This document shows, piece after piece, positions 1 to 9,815 of a stretch of DNA of 64,000 nt. Made by a program: the position numbers and the translations under genes. The stretch is taken from contig NZ_POQS01000009.1 in the NCBI RefSeq assembly GCF_002885955.2, positions 69,437 to 133,436 on the forward strand, written 5' to 3'. Source of the DNA: Achromobacter pulmonis (GTDB lineage Bacteria; Pseudomonadota; Gammaproteobacteria; Burkholderiales; Burkholderiaceae_B). Within the stretch, counting starts at the first letter, position 1. Each line of letters opens with the position of its first letter. The notes below the pieces were generated by a model, which saw only the letters and a list, made by a program, of their open reading frames with translations, was not told the origin of the DNA and ran no database searches.

Positions 1-1611
1 TACACCGACGCGCTCGACGGCGCGGCCATCGGCCCGCAGGCCGGCGCCTGCGGCACCGCGGCCTTTCTCGGCCGGCCGGTCATCGTGCCGGACATCTCCA
101 CCGATCCGCTGTGGGACGGCTACCGCGACCTGCCGCTGCCCGAGGACATCAAGGCCTGCTGGTCCTCGCCCATCAAGTCCAGCGACGGCCGCGTGATCGG
201 CACCTTCGCCTTCTATTTCCGCGAACGCCGCCTGCCCGACGATTTCCACCACCGGCTGGTGGACGTATGCGTCTACCTGTGCGCGCTCGCGCTGGAACGC
301 GAAGAGGCCCGCGCCCGCATCCGCCAACTGGCGTTCTACGACGAACTGACCGGCCTGCCCAACCGCAACCTGCTGCTGGCGCAGTCCGAACAGGCCATCG
401 CGCGCGCCGAACCGGAACGCAAGCGCGTGGCGGTGCTGTTCCTGGACCTGGACCGCTTCAAACAGGTCAACGACACGCTCGGCCACCCGGTGGGCGACGC
501 GCTGCTGCGCGACGTGGCCCAGCGCCTGCGCCGGCTGGTGCGCCCCAGCGACATCGTCGGCAGGCTGTCCGGCGACGAGTTCGTGATGCTGATGCCCGAC
601 TTCGAGCACGGCCGCCTGACCGCCGCCGCCGAACAGGTGCTGGTGACGCTGGCCCAGCCGTTCTCGGTCGGCGGCATCACGCTGAACCCGTCGGTCAGCA
701 TCGGCATCAGCGTGTTCCCCGAGAACGGCCGCGACATGGACACGCTGCTGCGCCATGCCGACATGGCGATGTACCAGGCCAAGACGGCCGGACGCAACCG
801 CATCTCCTTCTTCAGCGCCGAAATGAACCGCCAGGCCCAGGAACGCCTGGCGCTGGAAGCGGCCCTGCGCGACGCGCTCGAAGAAAAGGCGCTGCGCCTG
901 CACTACCAGCCCCAGGTCGGCCTGAAAAACGGCGCGCTCTACGGGGTGGAGGCGCTGGCCCGCTGGCGCCACCCGAACCTGGGCGACATCTCCCCCGCGC
1001 GCTTCGTGCCCCTGGCCGAGGAATGCGGCCTGATCGGCGACCTGGGCGACTGGGCCCTGCGCGAGGCCTGCTCGCAACTGGCGATCTGGCGCGGCAAGGG
1101 CCTGCAGGTCCCGTCCGTGTCGGTGAACCTGTCGGCGACCAACTTCCACAACCTCAACCTGCCGCGCATGATAGAGCTGACCCTGACGGAGTTCGGCCTG
1201 GCCCCCGCGGACCTGATGCTGGAAATCACCGAAAGCGTGGTGCTGGACGCCACCGCCGGCACGCTGCGCACCATCGCCGAACTGCACCGCCTGGGCGTGC
1301 GCCTGTCCATGGACGACTTCGGCACCGGCTTTTCCAGCCTGGGCCACCTGCGCCGCCTGATCGTGGACGAACTCAAACTGGACCGCAGCTTCGTCCAGGG
1401 CCTGGAAAGCGACGACGCCGCCCGCGCCCTGACCAGCGCCGTCATCCGCATCGGCGAAAGCCTGAGCCTGCCCGTGGTGGCCGAAGGCGTGGAAAACGAG
1501 GAACAGCGCCGCTTCCTGATCGAACAAGGCTGCGCCGCCGGCCAGGGCTTCCTGTTCTCTCCGCCGCTGCCCGCGGATGATCTGGAAGACTGGCTGCGAA
1601 GCCGGTCTTGA
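1..1611 (+). CDS. GAF-GGDEF-EAL cyclic-di-GMP signalling protein (5' end outside window)
   Basis: Partial gene; the frame is open from base 1, so 536 C-terminal residues are visible. The first ~95 residues are the end of a GAF domain (GPQAGACGTAAFLG). A diguanylate cyclase domain follows with LTGLPNRN and the active-site variant SGDEF (first Gly replaced by Ser); an RPSD inhibitory I-site lies five residues before it. The C-terminal phosphodiesterase domain keeps VEALARW, VNLSA, EITES, DDFGTGFSSL, LKLDRSF and AEGVE, so the c-di-GMP phosphodiesterase site looks intact. Cyclase activity cannot be judged because SGDEF variants may or may not be active. No co-directional partner follows within 800 bp. 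Confidence 0.93.
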   Translation, partial: YTDALDGAAIGPQAGACGTAAFLGRPVIVPDISTDPLWDGYRDLPLPEDIKACWSSPIKSSDGRVIGTFAFYFRERRLPDDFHHRLVDVCVYLCALALEREEARARIRQLAFYDELTGLPNRNLLLAQSEQAIARAEPERKRVAVLFLDLDRFKQVNDTLGHPVGDALLRDVAQRLRRLVRPSDIVGRLSGDEFVMLMPDFEHGRLTAAAEQVLVTLAQPFSVGGITLNPSVSIGISVFPENGRDMDTLLRHADMAMYQAKTAGRNRISFFSAEMNRQAQERLALEAALRDALEEKALRLHYQPQVGLKNGALYGVEALARWRHPNLGDISPARFVPLAEECGLIGDLGDWALREACSQLAIWRGKGLQVPSVSVNLSATNFHNLNLPRMIELTLTEFGLAPADLMLEITESVVLDATAGTLRTIAELHRLGVRLSMDDFGTGFSSLGHLRRLIVDELKLDRSFVQGLESDDAARALTSAVIRIGESLSLPVVAEGVENEEQRRFLIEQGCAAGQGFLFSPPLPADDLEDWLRSRS

Positions 1612-1663
1612 CTTTGAATTCTTGCGGCGTGTGGGGCTCTTAAGACGCCCGGGTATGACAGTA

Positions 1664-1728
1664 GATCTTGCGGTGCCCGCCCGAAGAGGCCGCGCGGGCG
1701 GCCTCTTCGGGCATACGCGGCGTCTTGC
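1664..1728. repeat. REP-like palindromic unit, copy 1
   Basis: A 15-bp perfect stem (1679-1693 with 1698-1712) around a GCGG loop. The 16-bp core GGCCGCGCGGGCGGCC (1688-1703) and the flanks GATCTTGCGG (left) and GCGTCTTGC (right) recur at 10521-10586. The outer part of the stem differs between copies but stays base-paired, which suggests selection on structure. Confidence 0.75.
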
Positions 1729-1783
1729 ATCCAGCGGTGACACTGCGCGCCAGCGAACACCCGTCACGTTAACTCCAGTGCTG

Positions 1784-1845
1784 GATGGGCGGCGCGCGGC
1801 ACAGGCCGGCATGCGCAAACTGCTCTGCGCCGCGCGCCGCCCATC
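1784..1845. repeat. 17-bp perfect inverted repeat
   Basis: The arm at 1784-1800 (GATGGGCGGCGCGCGGC) is the exact reverse complement of 1829-1845, with a 28-base spacer. It has no T-tract, so it is not an ordinary intrinsic terminator. Confidence 0.6.
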
Positions 1846-1934
1846 ACCACCCCCACAAGAACTGAAGATCCATTAGCAAGCACCTCAGCGCAAGCGCGCA
1901 AGCGAACCACCGCCCGCCACAAACATAGGCATAT

Positions 1935-1968
1935 GCCGTTTTCGGGCGCCCGCGCGGCCGAAAACGGC
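1935..1968. repeat. 11-bp inverted repeat
   Basis: GCCGTTTTCGG (1935-1945) pairs perfectly with CCGAAAACGGC (1958-1968) across a 12-base spacer. Function unknown; it adds to the run of dyads upstream of the anthraniloyl-CoA operon. Confidence 0.5.
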
Positions 1969-2028
1969 GACCCCGCAAATTTCGTCGCAATCCCAGGCGC
2001 AGCAGCGTCACGATCCAAGATGAACGAG

Positions 2029-2190
2029 CCCGTCGGGGCGGGTGTCGGGGTTGCGAGCAACCTCGATGCGCCCGAGGGAATCCGAAGGAGTCGCCGGAGG
2101 CGAGGACGAGGATGACGAGGGGGGAGTCCGGAGCGAAGGCTCCGGACCGCAATCGTGGGCGCGAGCAACCCCGGCGCCCGCCCCGACGGG
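2029..2190 (+). repeat. MITE-like element, left copy, with ~26-bp terminal inverted repeats
   Basis: Ends 2029-2054 and 2165-2190 are inverted repeats with two mismatches. The interior contains a GTCCGGAG...CTCCGGAC hairpin. About 95 interior bases match, in reverse orientation, the element at 10291-10430; 34 of them (2125-2158) are identical to the complement of 10312-10345. There is no coding capacity, so it would need a transposase supplied elsewhere. Calling it a MITE is inference; it could be another class of extragenic repeat. Confidence 0.75.
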
Positions 2191-2320
2191 CGGCCCAAAC
2201 AAGAAGCAAGAAGCAAGGAACAAGGAACGACAGAACCTCACCCCCCGCCAAAACACAGCGACAAAATGCGTCCCCATTTAATGTCCCTCAGACGAAAGAC
2301 AATCTAGATACTTTCCCCAT

Positions 2321-2349
2321 TTGCACACCCCCACCATCAGGTATATATT
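2321..2349 (+). promoter_or_regulatory. Sigma70-type promoter of the anthraniloyl-CoA operon
   Basis: TTGCAC (2321-2326), a 17-base spacer and TATATT (2344-2349) form a near-consensus -35/-10 pair in a locally AT-rich stretch. It lies 84 bases upstream of the first start codon, with no other gene between. Confidence 0.6.
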
Positions 2350-2376
2350 TCAAGCCTAAACTATCAAGGTTTAAAT

Positions 2377-2392
2377 TTCCGCGACCGCGGAA
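2377..2392 (+). promoter_or_regulatory. Candidate operator dyad downstream of the promoter
   Basis: TTCCGCG-AC-CGCGGAA is a perfect 7+7 dyad starting 28 bases after the -10 box, in the predicted 5' leader. This position suits a repressor. No regulator gene lies in the operon, so the protein is unknown. Confidence 0.45.
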
Positions 2393-2432
2393 CACAGAGA
2401 CATCCGTCGCACATCACGGAGCGCATACGGCA

Positions 2433-4784
2433 ATGAAGATAGTCTGCATAGGCGGCGGCCCCGCCGGTTTGTATTTCGGTCTGCTCATGAAACTGCAGAA
2501 CCCCGAGAACGAAGTCACCGTGATCGAACGCAACCGACCGTATGACACCTTCGGCTGGGGCGTGGTGTTCTCCGACGCCACCATGCAGAACCTCCGTGAC
2601 GCCGACCCGGTTTCCGCCCAGACCATCGGCGACGCCTTCAACCACTGGGACGACATCGACATCCACTTCAAGGGCCGCAGCATGCGCAGCAGCGGCCACG
2701 GCTTCATCGGCATCGGCCGCAAGAAACTGCTCAACATCCTGCAGGCCCGCTGCGAAGACGTAGGCGTCAAGCTGGTATTCGAGAGCTTCGTGCAGGACGA
2801 CCAGGCCATCGCCCGCGAATACGACGCCGACCTCGTCATCGCCTCCGACGGCATCAACAGCAACATCCGCACCCGTTACGCCGACACCTTCCACCCGGAC
2901 ATCGACCAGCGCCGCTGCCGCTTCGTCTGGCTGGGCACCAAGAAAGTGTTCGACGCCTTCACCTTCGCCTTCGTCCAGACCGAGCACGGGTGGTTCCAGG
3001 CCCACGCCTACCGCTACGAAAACGGCATGTCCACCTTCATCGTGGAGACGCCCGAGGAGACCTGGCAGGCCGCCGGCATCGAACAGATGAGCCAGGAAGA
3101 AGGCATCGCCTACTGCGAAAAACTGTTCGCCCCGTGGCTCGACGGCAACCGGCTGGTCAGCAACGCCACCCACCTGCGCGGCTCGGCCATCTGGATCCGC
3201 TTCCCGCGCGTCATCTGCAACACCTGGGTCCACTGGAACAGCCTGCAGACCGCCCGCGGCCAGCGCCGCGTGCCGGTGGTGCTGATGGGCGACGCCGCCC
3301 ATACCGCCCACTTCTCGATCGGCTCCGGCACCAAGCTGGCGCTGGAAGACGCGATCGAGCTGGCGCGCTGCCTGAGCGGCGCCGAAGGCAGCCTGGAGAC
3401 CGGCCTGAAGCACTACGAGGAAGTGCGCAGCGTCGAGGTGCTGAAGATCCAGAACGCCGCGCGCAACTCCACCGAATGGTTCGAGAACGTCGCCCGCTAC
3501 GCCGACCTGGAGCCCGAACAATTCGCCTATTCGCTGCTGACCCGCTCGCAGCGCATCTCGCACGAAAACCTGCGCATGCGCGATCCGGCCTGGCTCGAAG
3601 GGTTCGAGCGTTGGATCGCCGAGCACGCGGGCGCCGCCCCGGCCCCGGGGCAGCGTCCGGCCCTGCCCATGCTCACCCCGTACACGGTGCGCGGGGTGCG
3701 GCTCAAGAACCGCATCCTGGTCTCGCCCATGGCCATGTATTCCTGCACCGACGGCGTGCCGGGCGACTTCCACCTGGTGCACCTGGGCGCGCGCGCCATG
3801 GGCGGCGCCGGCCTGGTGATGGTGGAGATGACCTGCGTCTCGCCCGACGCCCGCATCACCCCGGGCTGCCCCGGCCTGTGGAACGACGCGCAGCGCGACG
3901 CGTTCGCCCGCATCGTCGGCTTCGTGCACGCCAACAGCGACGCCCGCATCGGCATGCAGCTGGGCCACGCCGGGCGCAAGGGTTCCACCCAGCTGGGCTG
4001 GCAGAAGATCGACCATCCGCTGCCCGAGGGCAACTGGCCGTTGATTTCGGCTTCCGCGCTGCCGTACATCGAAGGCGTGTCGCAGACGCCGCGCGCCATG
4101 ACCCGCGCCGACATGGACGAGGTGCGCGACAACTTCGTGGCCGCGGCGCGGCGCGCCGAGCAGGCCGGCTTCGACTGGCTGGAGCTGCATTGCGCCCACG
4201 GCTACCTGCTGTCGAGCTTCATCTCGCCGCTGACCAACCACCGCGAGGACGAATACGGCGGCAGCCTGGAAAACCGCCTGCGCTTCCCGCTGGAGGTGTT
4301 CCACGCCGTGCGCGCCGTCTGGCCCGAGAACAAGCCCATGTCGGTGCGGATCTCCGCCAGCGACTGGGTCGAGGGCGGCATCACGCCCGACGACGCGGTG
4401 GAGATCGCGCGCCACTTCAAGGCCGCCGGCGCCGACATGATCGACTGCTCCTCCGGCCAGGTCAGCAAGGAAGAAAAGCCGGTCTACGGCCGCATGTTCC
4501 AGACTCCGTTCGCCGACCGCGTGCGCAACGAGGCCGGCATTCCCACCATCGCGGTGGGCGCGATCTTCGAGGCCGACCACGCCAACGCCATCATCGCCTC
4601 GGGGCGCGCCGACCTCTGCGCGCTCGCGCGGCCCCATCTGGCCGACGCCTCCTGGACGCTGCGCGAAGCGGCGCGGGTGGGCTACCGTGACGTAGGCTGG
4701 CCGAGCCAGTATTTCGCCGGCAAGCGCCAGCTGGAGACCAATTTCGAACGCGCCGCCGCCATGGCGCAACTGGACATCAAATGA
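2433..4784 (+). CDS. Bifunctional anthraniloyl-CoA (2-aminobenzoyl-CoA) monooxygenase/reductase
   Basis: 783 residues, a fusion of two flavoenzymes. Residues 1 to ~395 are a class A FAD monooxygenase (N-terminal GGGPAG dinucleotide motif, GDAAHTAHFSIGSGTKLALEDA). Residues ~411-783 are an old-yellow-enzyme NADH:flavin oxidoreductase (VSPMAMYS, QLGHAGRKG, HCAHGYLLSSFISPLTNHREDEYGG). This domain order is that of the Azoarcus evansii 2-aminobenzoyl-CoA monooxygenase/reductase, which hydroxylates and then reduces the ring; single-domain homologues are salicylyl-CoA 5-hydroxylases. The start is the ATG after the palindromic leader, where the Rossmann fold begins; the frame stays open upstream but shows no domain. 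It overlaps the next gene by ATGA. Substrate is inferred from family and neighbours. Confidence 0.9.
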   Translation: MKIVCIGGGPAGLYFGLLMKLQNPENEVTVIERNRPYDTFGWGVVFSDATMQNLRDADPVSAQTIGDAFNHWDDIDIHFKGRSMRSSGHGFIGIGRKKLLNILQARCEDVGVKLVFESFVQDDQAIAREYDADLVIASDGINSNIRTRYADTFHPDIDQRRCRFVWLGTKKVFDAFTFAFVQTEHGWFQAHAYRYENGMSTFIVETPEETWQAAGIEQMSQEEGIAYCEKLFAPWLDGNRLVSNATHLRGSAIWIRFPRVICNTWVHWNSLQTARGQRRVPVVLMGDAAHTAHFSIGSGTKLALEDAIELARCLSGAEGSLETGLKHYEEVRSVEVLKIQNAARNSTEWFENVARYADLEPEQFAYSLLTRSQRISHENLRMRDPAWLEGFERWIAEHAGAAPAPGQRPALPMLTPYTVRGVRLKNRILVSPMAMYSCTDGVPGDFHLVHLGARAMGGAGLVMVEMTCVSPDARITPGCPGLWNDAQRDAFARIVGFVHANSDARIGMQLGHAGRKGSTQLGWQKIDHPLPEGNWPLISASALPYIEGVSQTPRAMTRADMDEVRDNFVAAARRAEQAGFDWLELHCAHGYLLSSFISPLTNHREDEYGGSLENRLRFPLEVFHAVRAVWPENKPMSVRISASDWVEGGITPDDAVEIARHFKAAGADMIDCSSGQVSKEEKPVYGRMFQTPFADRVRNEAGIPTIAVGAIFEADHANAIIASGRADLCALARPHLADASWTLREAARVGYRDVGWPSQYFAGKRQLETNFERAAAMAQLDIK

Positions 4785-5572
4785 ACGCAACTCCGCTTCC
4801 CCTGGCCGGGCGCCACGCCCTGGTGACGGGCGGGGCCCGCGGCATCGGGCTGGCCTGCGCCCGCGCGCTGCTGGCGCGCGGCGCCCGCGTCACGCTGCTG
4901 GGCCGCGACGGCGCGGCGCTGGAGGCCGCGGCCGACGGCCTGGCCCGCATGGGCCAGGTGCAGGCCGTCAGCGCCGACATCGCCGACGAGGCCTCGGTGC
5001 GCGCGGCCTTCGCCCAGGCCGAGGCCGAATTCGGGCCGGTCCTGGTGCTGGTGAACAACGCCGGCCAGGCGGTCAGCGAACGCTTCGACCGGACCGACAC
5101 GGCCTTGTGGAATTCCATGATTGCCGTCAACCTGACCGGCACATTTCACTGTATCCAGGCGGCCCTGCCGGGGATGCTGAAAGAGAAATGGGGGCGGGTC
5201 ATCAACGTGGCCAGCACCGCCGGCCTGATCGGCTACGGCTACGTCAGCGCGTATTGCGCGGCCAAGCATGGCGTGGTCGGGCTGACCCGCTCGCTGGCGC
5301 TGGAAACCGCGCAGAAGGGCGTGACGGTCAACGCGGTCTGCCCCGGCTACACCGAAACCGACATCGTGCGCGGGGCGGTGTCGAACATCGTCGACAAGAC
5401 CGGCATGAGCCCCGAAGCCGCCCGCGCCAAGCTGGCCGAACGCAACCCGCAGGGCCGCCTGGTGCAGCCCGAGGAAGTGGCCGAGACGGTCGCCTGGCTG
5501 GCGCTGCCGGCCTCGGCCTCGATCAATGGCCAGGCCATCGCCGTCGACGGCGGCGAGGTGATGACCGGCTGA
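4781..5572 (+). CDS. SDR-family NAD(P)-dependent dehydrogenase (likely 3-hydroxyacyl-CoA step)
   Basis: 263 residues with classical short-chain dehydrogenase motifs: cofactor site TGGARGIG (residues 16-23), VNNAG, and catalytic YCAAK (Y158, K162) preceded by the conserved Ser in NVASTAG. It is translationally coupled to the monooxygenase/reductase gene by a 4-bp overlap. In this operon it probably oxidises a hydroxyl on a ring-derived acyl-CoA during the beta-oxidation-like phase. That step is inferred from context, since SDR sequence alone does not give substrate. Confidence 0.88.
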   Translation: MNATPLPLAGRHALVTGGARGIGLACARALLARGARVTLLGRDGAALEAAADGLARMGQVQAVSADIADEASVRAAFAQAEAEFGPVLVLVNNAGQAVSERFDRTDTALWNSMIAVNLTGTFHCIQAALPGMLKEKWGRVINVASTAGLIGYGYVSAYCAAKHGVVGLTRSLALETAQKGVTVNAVCPGYTETDIVRGAVSNIVDKTGMSPEAARAKLAERNPQGRLVQPEEVAETVAWLALPASASINGQAIAVDGGEVMTG

Positions 5573-5614
5573 GGCCGGCGTCGCGTCCACCGAACAACCC
5601 TGAATGGAGACACC

Positions 5615-6472
5615 ATGAGCACCCAGCCCGAAGAGCACACCATGAAGCACCACAAGCGTCCGATGGCCGGCTACCAGGCCAGGACGTTCCTGTGGCAGGT
5701 GTCGGCCGACGGCAAGATCGGCTCGATCACCCTCAACCGCCCGGAGCGCAAGAACCCGCTGACGTTCGACTCCTACGCCGAGCTGCGCGACCTGTTCCGT
5801 TCGCTGGTGTACGCCACCGACATCAAGGTGGTCGTGGTGACGGGCGCGGGCGGCAACTTCTGCTCGGGCGGCGACGTGCATGAAATCATCGGCCCGCTGA
5901 CCAGAATGTCCATGCCCGAGCTGCTGGACTTCACGCGCATGACGGGCGATCTGGTCAAGGCCATGCGCGCCTGCCCGCAGCCCATCGTGGCCGCGGTCGA
6001 CGGCGTCTGCGCCGGCGCCGGGGCGATGGTCGCGCTGGCCGCCGACATGCGCCTGGGCACGCCGGCGGCGCGCACCGCCTTCCTGTTCACGCGGGTCGGC
6101 CTGGCCGGCGCCGACATGGGCGCCTGCACGCTGCTGCCGCGCATGATCGGCCAGGGCCGCGCGTCGGAACTGCTGTACACCGGCCGCGCCATGACCGCGG
6201 AAGAGGGCGCCAGCTGGGGATTTTTCAACGCGCTGCACGAGCCCGGCGCGCTGGCCGAGGCCGCGCAGGCGCTGGCCGCGCAGCTGGCCGCGGGCCCGAC
6301 CTTCGCCCACGGCGTGACCAAGAAGCTGCTGCACCAGGAATGGAACATGGGCGTGGACGAGGCGATCGAGGCCGAAGCCGAGGCCCAGGCCATCTGCATG
6401 CAGACGCGCGATTTCCACCGCGCCTACGAGGCTTTCGTGGCCAAGCAGAAGCCGGTATTCGAAGGGAATTGA
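5615..6472 (+). CDS. Enoyl-CoA hydratase/isomerase family protein
   Basis: 285 residues of the crotonase fold. ITLNRPERKNPL near the N-terminus and GAGGNFCSGGDVHE form the CoA/oxyanion-hole signature, and PIVAAVDGVCAGAGAMVALAADMRLG is the second oxyanion segment. GGAGA lies eight bases before the chosen ATG; a second in-frame ATG lies nine codons later. It probably hydrates an unsaturated alicyclic acyl-CoA produced after the ring-reduction step, or opens the ring. Crotonase members also do isomerase and hydrolase chemistry, so the reaction is not certain. Confidence 0.88.
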   Translation: MSTQPEEHTMKHHKRPMAGYQARTFLWQVSADGKIGSITLNRPERKNPLTFDSYAELRDLFRSLVYATDIKVVVVTGAGGNFCSGGDVHEIIGPLTRMSMPELLDFTRMTGDLVKAMRACPQPIVAAVDGVCAGAGAMVALAADMRLGTPAARTAFLFTRVGLAGADMGACTLLPRMIGQGRASELLYTGRAMTAEEGASWGFFNALHEPGALAEAAQALAAQLAAGPTFAHGVTKKLLHQEWNMGVDEAIEAEAEAQAICMQTRDFHRAYEAFVAKQKPVFEGN

Positions 6473-6474
6473 TC

Positions 6475-7644
<1,170 letters not shown>

Positions 7645-7676
7645 AAATGCCGACCGGCTCCGCCAAGGGGAATTCC

Positions 7677-9320
7677 ATGGAAGCATCCGCCCACATCGAC
7701 ACTTTCGCCCGGGACAACCTGCCCCCGGCCGAACAATGGCCCGAGTTCCTGCTCGACGGTCCCGACGTGGCCTATCCCAAACGCTTCAATTGCGCCGTCG
7801 AGCTGGTGGACGCGATGGTGGGCCGCGGGCATGGCGAACGCGTGGCGCTGCGCTGGCGCCAGGACGGCAAGCCGGCCGCCATGACCTACCGCGAGCTGGC
7901 CGCGCTGAGCAACCGCATCGCCCGCGTGCTGGTCGAGGACATGGCGCTGGTGCCCGGCAACCGCGTGCTGCTGCGCGGCCCGAACAACCCCATGATGGCG
8001 GCGTCCTGGCTGGCCGCGATCAAGGCGGGCCTGGTCACCGTGCCGACGATGCCGCTGCTGCGCGCCAAGGAGCTCAAGCAGATCATCGACAAGGCGCAGG
8101 TGCAGGCGGTGCTGTGCGACGTGCGCCTGAAGGACGAGGCCGAATTCTGCGTGCAGCCCGGCCACGAGCACCATTGCCCGGCGCTGTCGCGGGTCATGTA
8201 TTTCAACGATGCCGCGCCCGACGCGCTGGACGCGCTGGCCGCGGGCAAGCCGGACGACGCCTTCCAGGCCTGCGACACGGCCGCCGACGACGTCTGCCTG
8301 ATCGCCTTCACCAGCGGCACCACGGGCGCGCCCAAGGGCTGCATGCACTTTCACCGCGACGTGCTGGCGATGTGCGACCTGTTTCCCAAGCACGTCATCA
8401 AGCCGGGCCCGGACGACATTTTCTGCGGCACGCCGCCCCTGGCCTTCACCTTCGGCCTGGGCGGGCTGCTGTGCTTCCCGCTGCGGGCAGGCGCCAGCGC
8501 AGTGCTGGCCGAGAAGCTGACGCCGGAAAGCCTGCTGCAATTGATTCAGGATTTCCGCGCCACCATCGTGTTCACCGCGCCGACCTTCTACCGGCAGATG
8601 TCCGCGCTGGCGGGCAAGTTCGATATTTCCTCGCTGAAGAAGAGCGTGTCGGCCGGCGAGGCGTTGCCCGACGCCACCCGCCAGCTGTGGAAAGAGGCCA
8701 CCGGCATCGAGATGATCGACGGCATCGGCGGCACGGAAATGATCCACGTGTTCGTGTCCAGCCCGCCCGAGTCGGTGCGCCGCGGCGCCATCGGCCGCGT
8801 GGTGCCGGGTTATGTGGCGCGCATCGTGGACGACAAGATGCAGCCGGTGCCCAATGGCACGGTGGGCCGGCTGGCGATCAAGGGCCCCACCGGTTGTCGC
8901 TACCTGGCCGACGAGCGCCAGCTGCGCTTCGTGCAGGACGGCTGGAACCTGCCGGGCGATACCTTCGTGCAGGATGACGACGGCTATCTGTTCTATCAGG
9001 CGCGCAATGACGACATGATCGTCTCGGCGGGCTACAACATCGCCGGCCCCGAGGTGGAGGACGCGCTGCTGCGCCACGAGGCCGTGGCCGAGTGCGGGGT
9101 GGTGGGCGCGCCGGACGACGAACGCGGCCAGGTGGTCAAGGCTTTCGTGGTGCTCAAGCCGGGCTACGAGGCCGGCGGCGAGCTCACCACGGCGCTGCAG
9201 CAGTTCGTCAAGGCCACCATCGCGCCTTACAAGTATCCGCGCGCCATCGAGTACGTGGATGCGCTGCCGCGCACCGAGACCGGCAAGCTGCAGCGTTTCG
9301 CGCTGCGCAAGATGGCTTGA
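7677..9320 (+). CDS. Benzoate-CoA ligase family protein (probable anthranilate-CoA ligase)
   Basis: 547 residues of the ANL adenylating superfamily. It has phosphate loop TSGTTGAPKG, FCGTPPLAFTFGLGG typical of benzoate-CoA ligases, the A5-like segment DGIGGTEMIHVF, GDTFVQDDDGYLFYQARNDDMIVSAGYNIAGPEVE, and the C-terminal catalytic Lys in RTETGKLQRFALR. AAGGGG six bases before ATG 7677 favours that start over the ATG at 7647, which has no ribosome-binding site. It would make the aryl-CoA consumed by the first enzyme of the operon, ATP going to AMP plus PPi. Anthranilate as substrate follows from the fused monooxygenase/reductase nearby. Confidence 0.9.
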   Translation: MEASAHIDTFARDNLPPAEQWPEFLLDGPDVAYPKRFNCAVELVDAMVGRGHGERVALRWRQDGKPAAMTYRELAALSNRIARVLVEDMALVPGNRVLLRGPNNPMMAASWLAAIKAGLVTVPTMPLLRAKELKQIIDKAQVQAVLCDVRLKDEAEFCVQPGHEHHCPALSRVMYFNDAAPDALDALAAGKPDDAFQACDTAADDVCLIAFTSGTTGAPKGCMHFHRDVLAMCDLFPKHVIKPGPDDIFCGTPPLAFTFGLGGLLCFPLRAGASAVLAEKLTPESLLQLIQDFRATIVFTAPTFYRQMSALAGKFDISSLKKSVSAGEALPDATRQLWKEATGIEMIDGIGGTEMIHVFVSSPPESVRRGAIGRVVPGYVARIVDDKMQPVPNGTVGRLAIKGPTGCRYLADERQLRFVQDGWNLPGDTFVQDDDGYLFYQARNDDMIVSAGYNIAGPEVEDALLRHEAVAECGVVGAPDDERGQVVKAFVVLKPGYEAGGELTTALQQFVKATIAPYKYPRAIEYVDALPRTETGKLQRFALRKMA

Positions 9321-9340
9321 ACAGGCCGGAAGGAAACATC

Positions 9341-9766
9341 ATGGCAGCTCCGTTCATCAGCCAGGTAGAGGTGCGTTTCCGCCACTGCGATCCGGCGGGC
9401 ATCGTGTTCTATCCGCGCTATTTCGAGATGATCAACGATTTCGTCGAGGAGTGGTTCGACAAGGGGATGGGGCTGCCGTTTCATGCGCTGCACGTGGAGC
9501 GCCACATCGGCACGCCGACGGCGTCGGTGCAGTGCGATTTCAGCGCGCCGAGCCGCTGGCACGAGCGTCTGCGCCAGGTGCTGGAGGTGCAGCGCATCGG
9601 GGGGGCGTCGTTCAAGGTGCTGGTGAAGTTCGAAGGCCCGGACGGCCAGCTGCGGCTGGCGGCGACGCTGACGATCGTGACGGTGGATTTGCGGACGATG
9701 AAGTCCATGCCGCTGCCTGCGGACTTGCGCGAGCGGATGCAGGCCTACCTGGTTCCCGCCGCCTGA
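9341..9766 (+). CDS. 4-hydroxybenzoyl-CoA thioesterase-like acyl-CoA thioesterase
   Basis: 141 residues, hotdog fold of the 4HBT type. The N-terminal signature RFRHCDPAGIVFYPRYFEMINDFVEEWF contains the catalytic Asp (D17) of this family. GGAAGGAAAC precedes the ATG. In the operon it may release CoA from dead-end aryl-CoA esters and so recycle the CoA pool; this role is inferred. A perfect-but-one hairpin (9751-9778) overlaps its stop codon. Confidence 0.87.
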   Translation: MAAPFISQVEVRFRHCDPAGIVFYPRYFEMINDFVEEWFDKGMGLPFHALHVERHIGTPTASVQCDFSAPSRWHERLRQVLEVQRIGGASFKVLVKFEGPDGQLRLAATLTIVTVDLRTMKSMPLPADLRERMQAYLVPAA

Positions 9767-9800
9767 GCGGCGGGGACCGCCCTGTAGTTTGTTTTTTTGA
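9751..9800 (+). terminator. Hairpin plus T-run after the thioesterase gene (attenuator-like)
   Basis: GGTTCCCGCCGC (9751-9762) pairs with 9767-9778, with one wobble and a CTGA loop, and a T-tract follows after ~12 bases. The gap to the T-run makes it a weak terminator. It could lower expression of the RidA gene relative to the upstream genes. Confidence 0.35.
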
Positions 9801-9815
9801 TAATAGGATGACGTT

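Larger units (their letters stand above)
1612..2432. other. 820-bp non-coding stretch rich in palindromes
   Basis: No convincing gene. It holds four strong dyads (1679-1712, 1784-1845, 1935-1968, and the MITE-like element at 2029-2190), then an AT-rich promoter region (2281-2432) for the operon that follows. Short open frames here lie inside the palindromes and show no domain or ribosome-binding site. Confidence 0.7.

Noticed and set aside
1577..2281. Several 60-150 residue open frames on both strands downstream of the GGDEF-EAL gene
   Set aside because: They run through palindromes and the MITE-like element, have no ribosome-binding site and no recognisable domain.
2364..4790. Long minus-strand open frame opposite the monooxygenase/reductase gene
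   Set aside because: Antisense shadow; the plus-strand frame has clear FAD and old-yellow-enzyme motifs.
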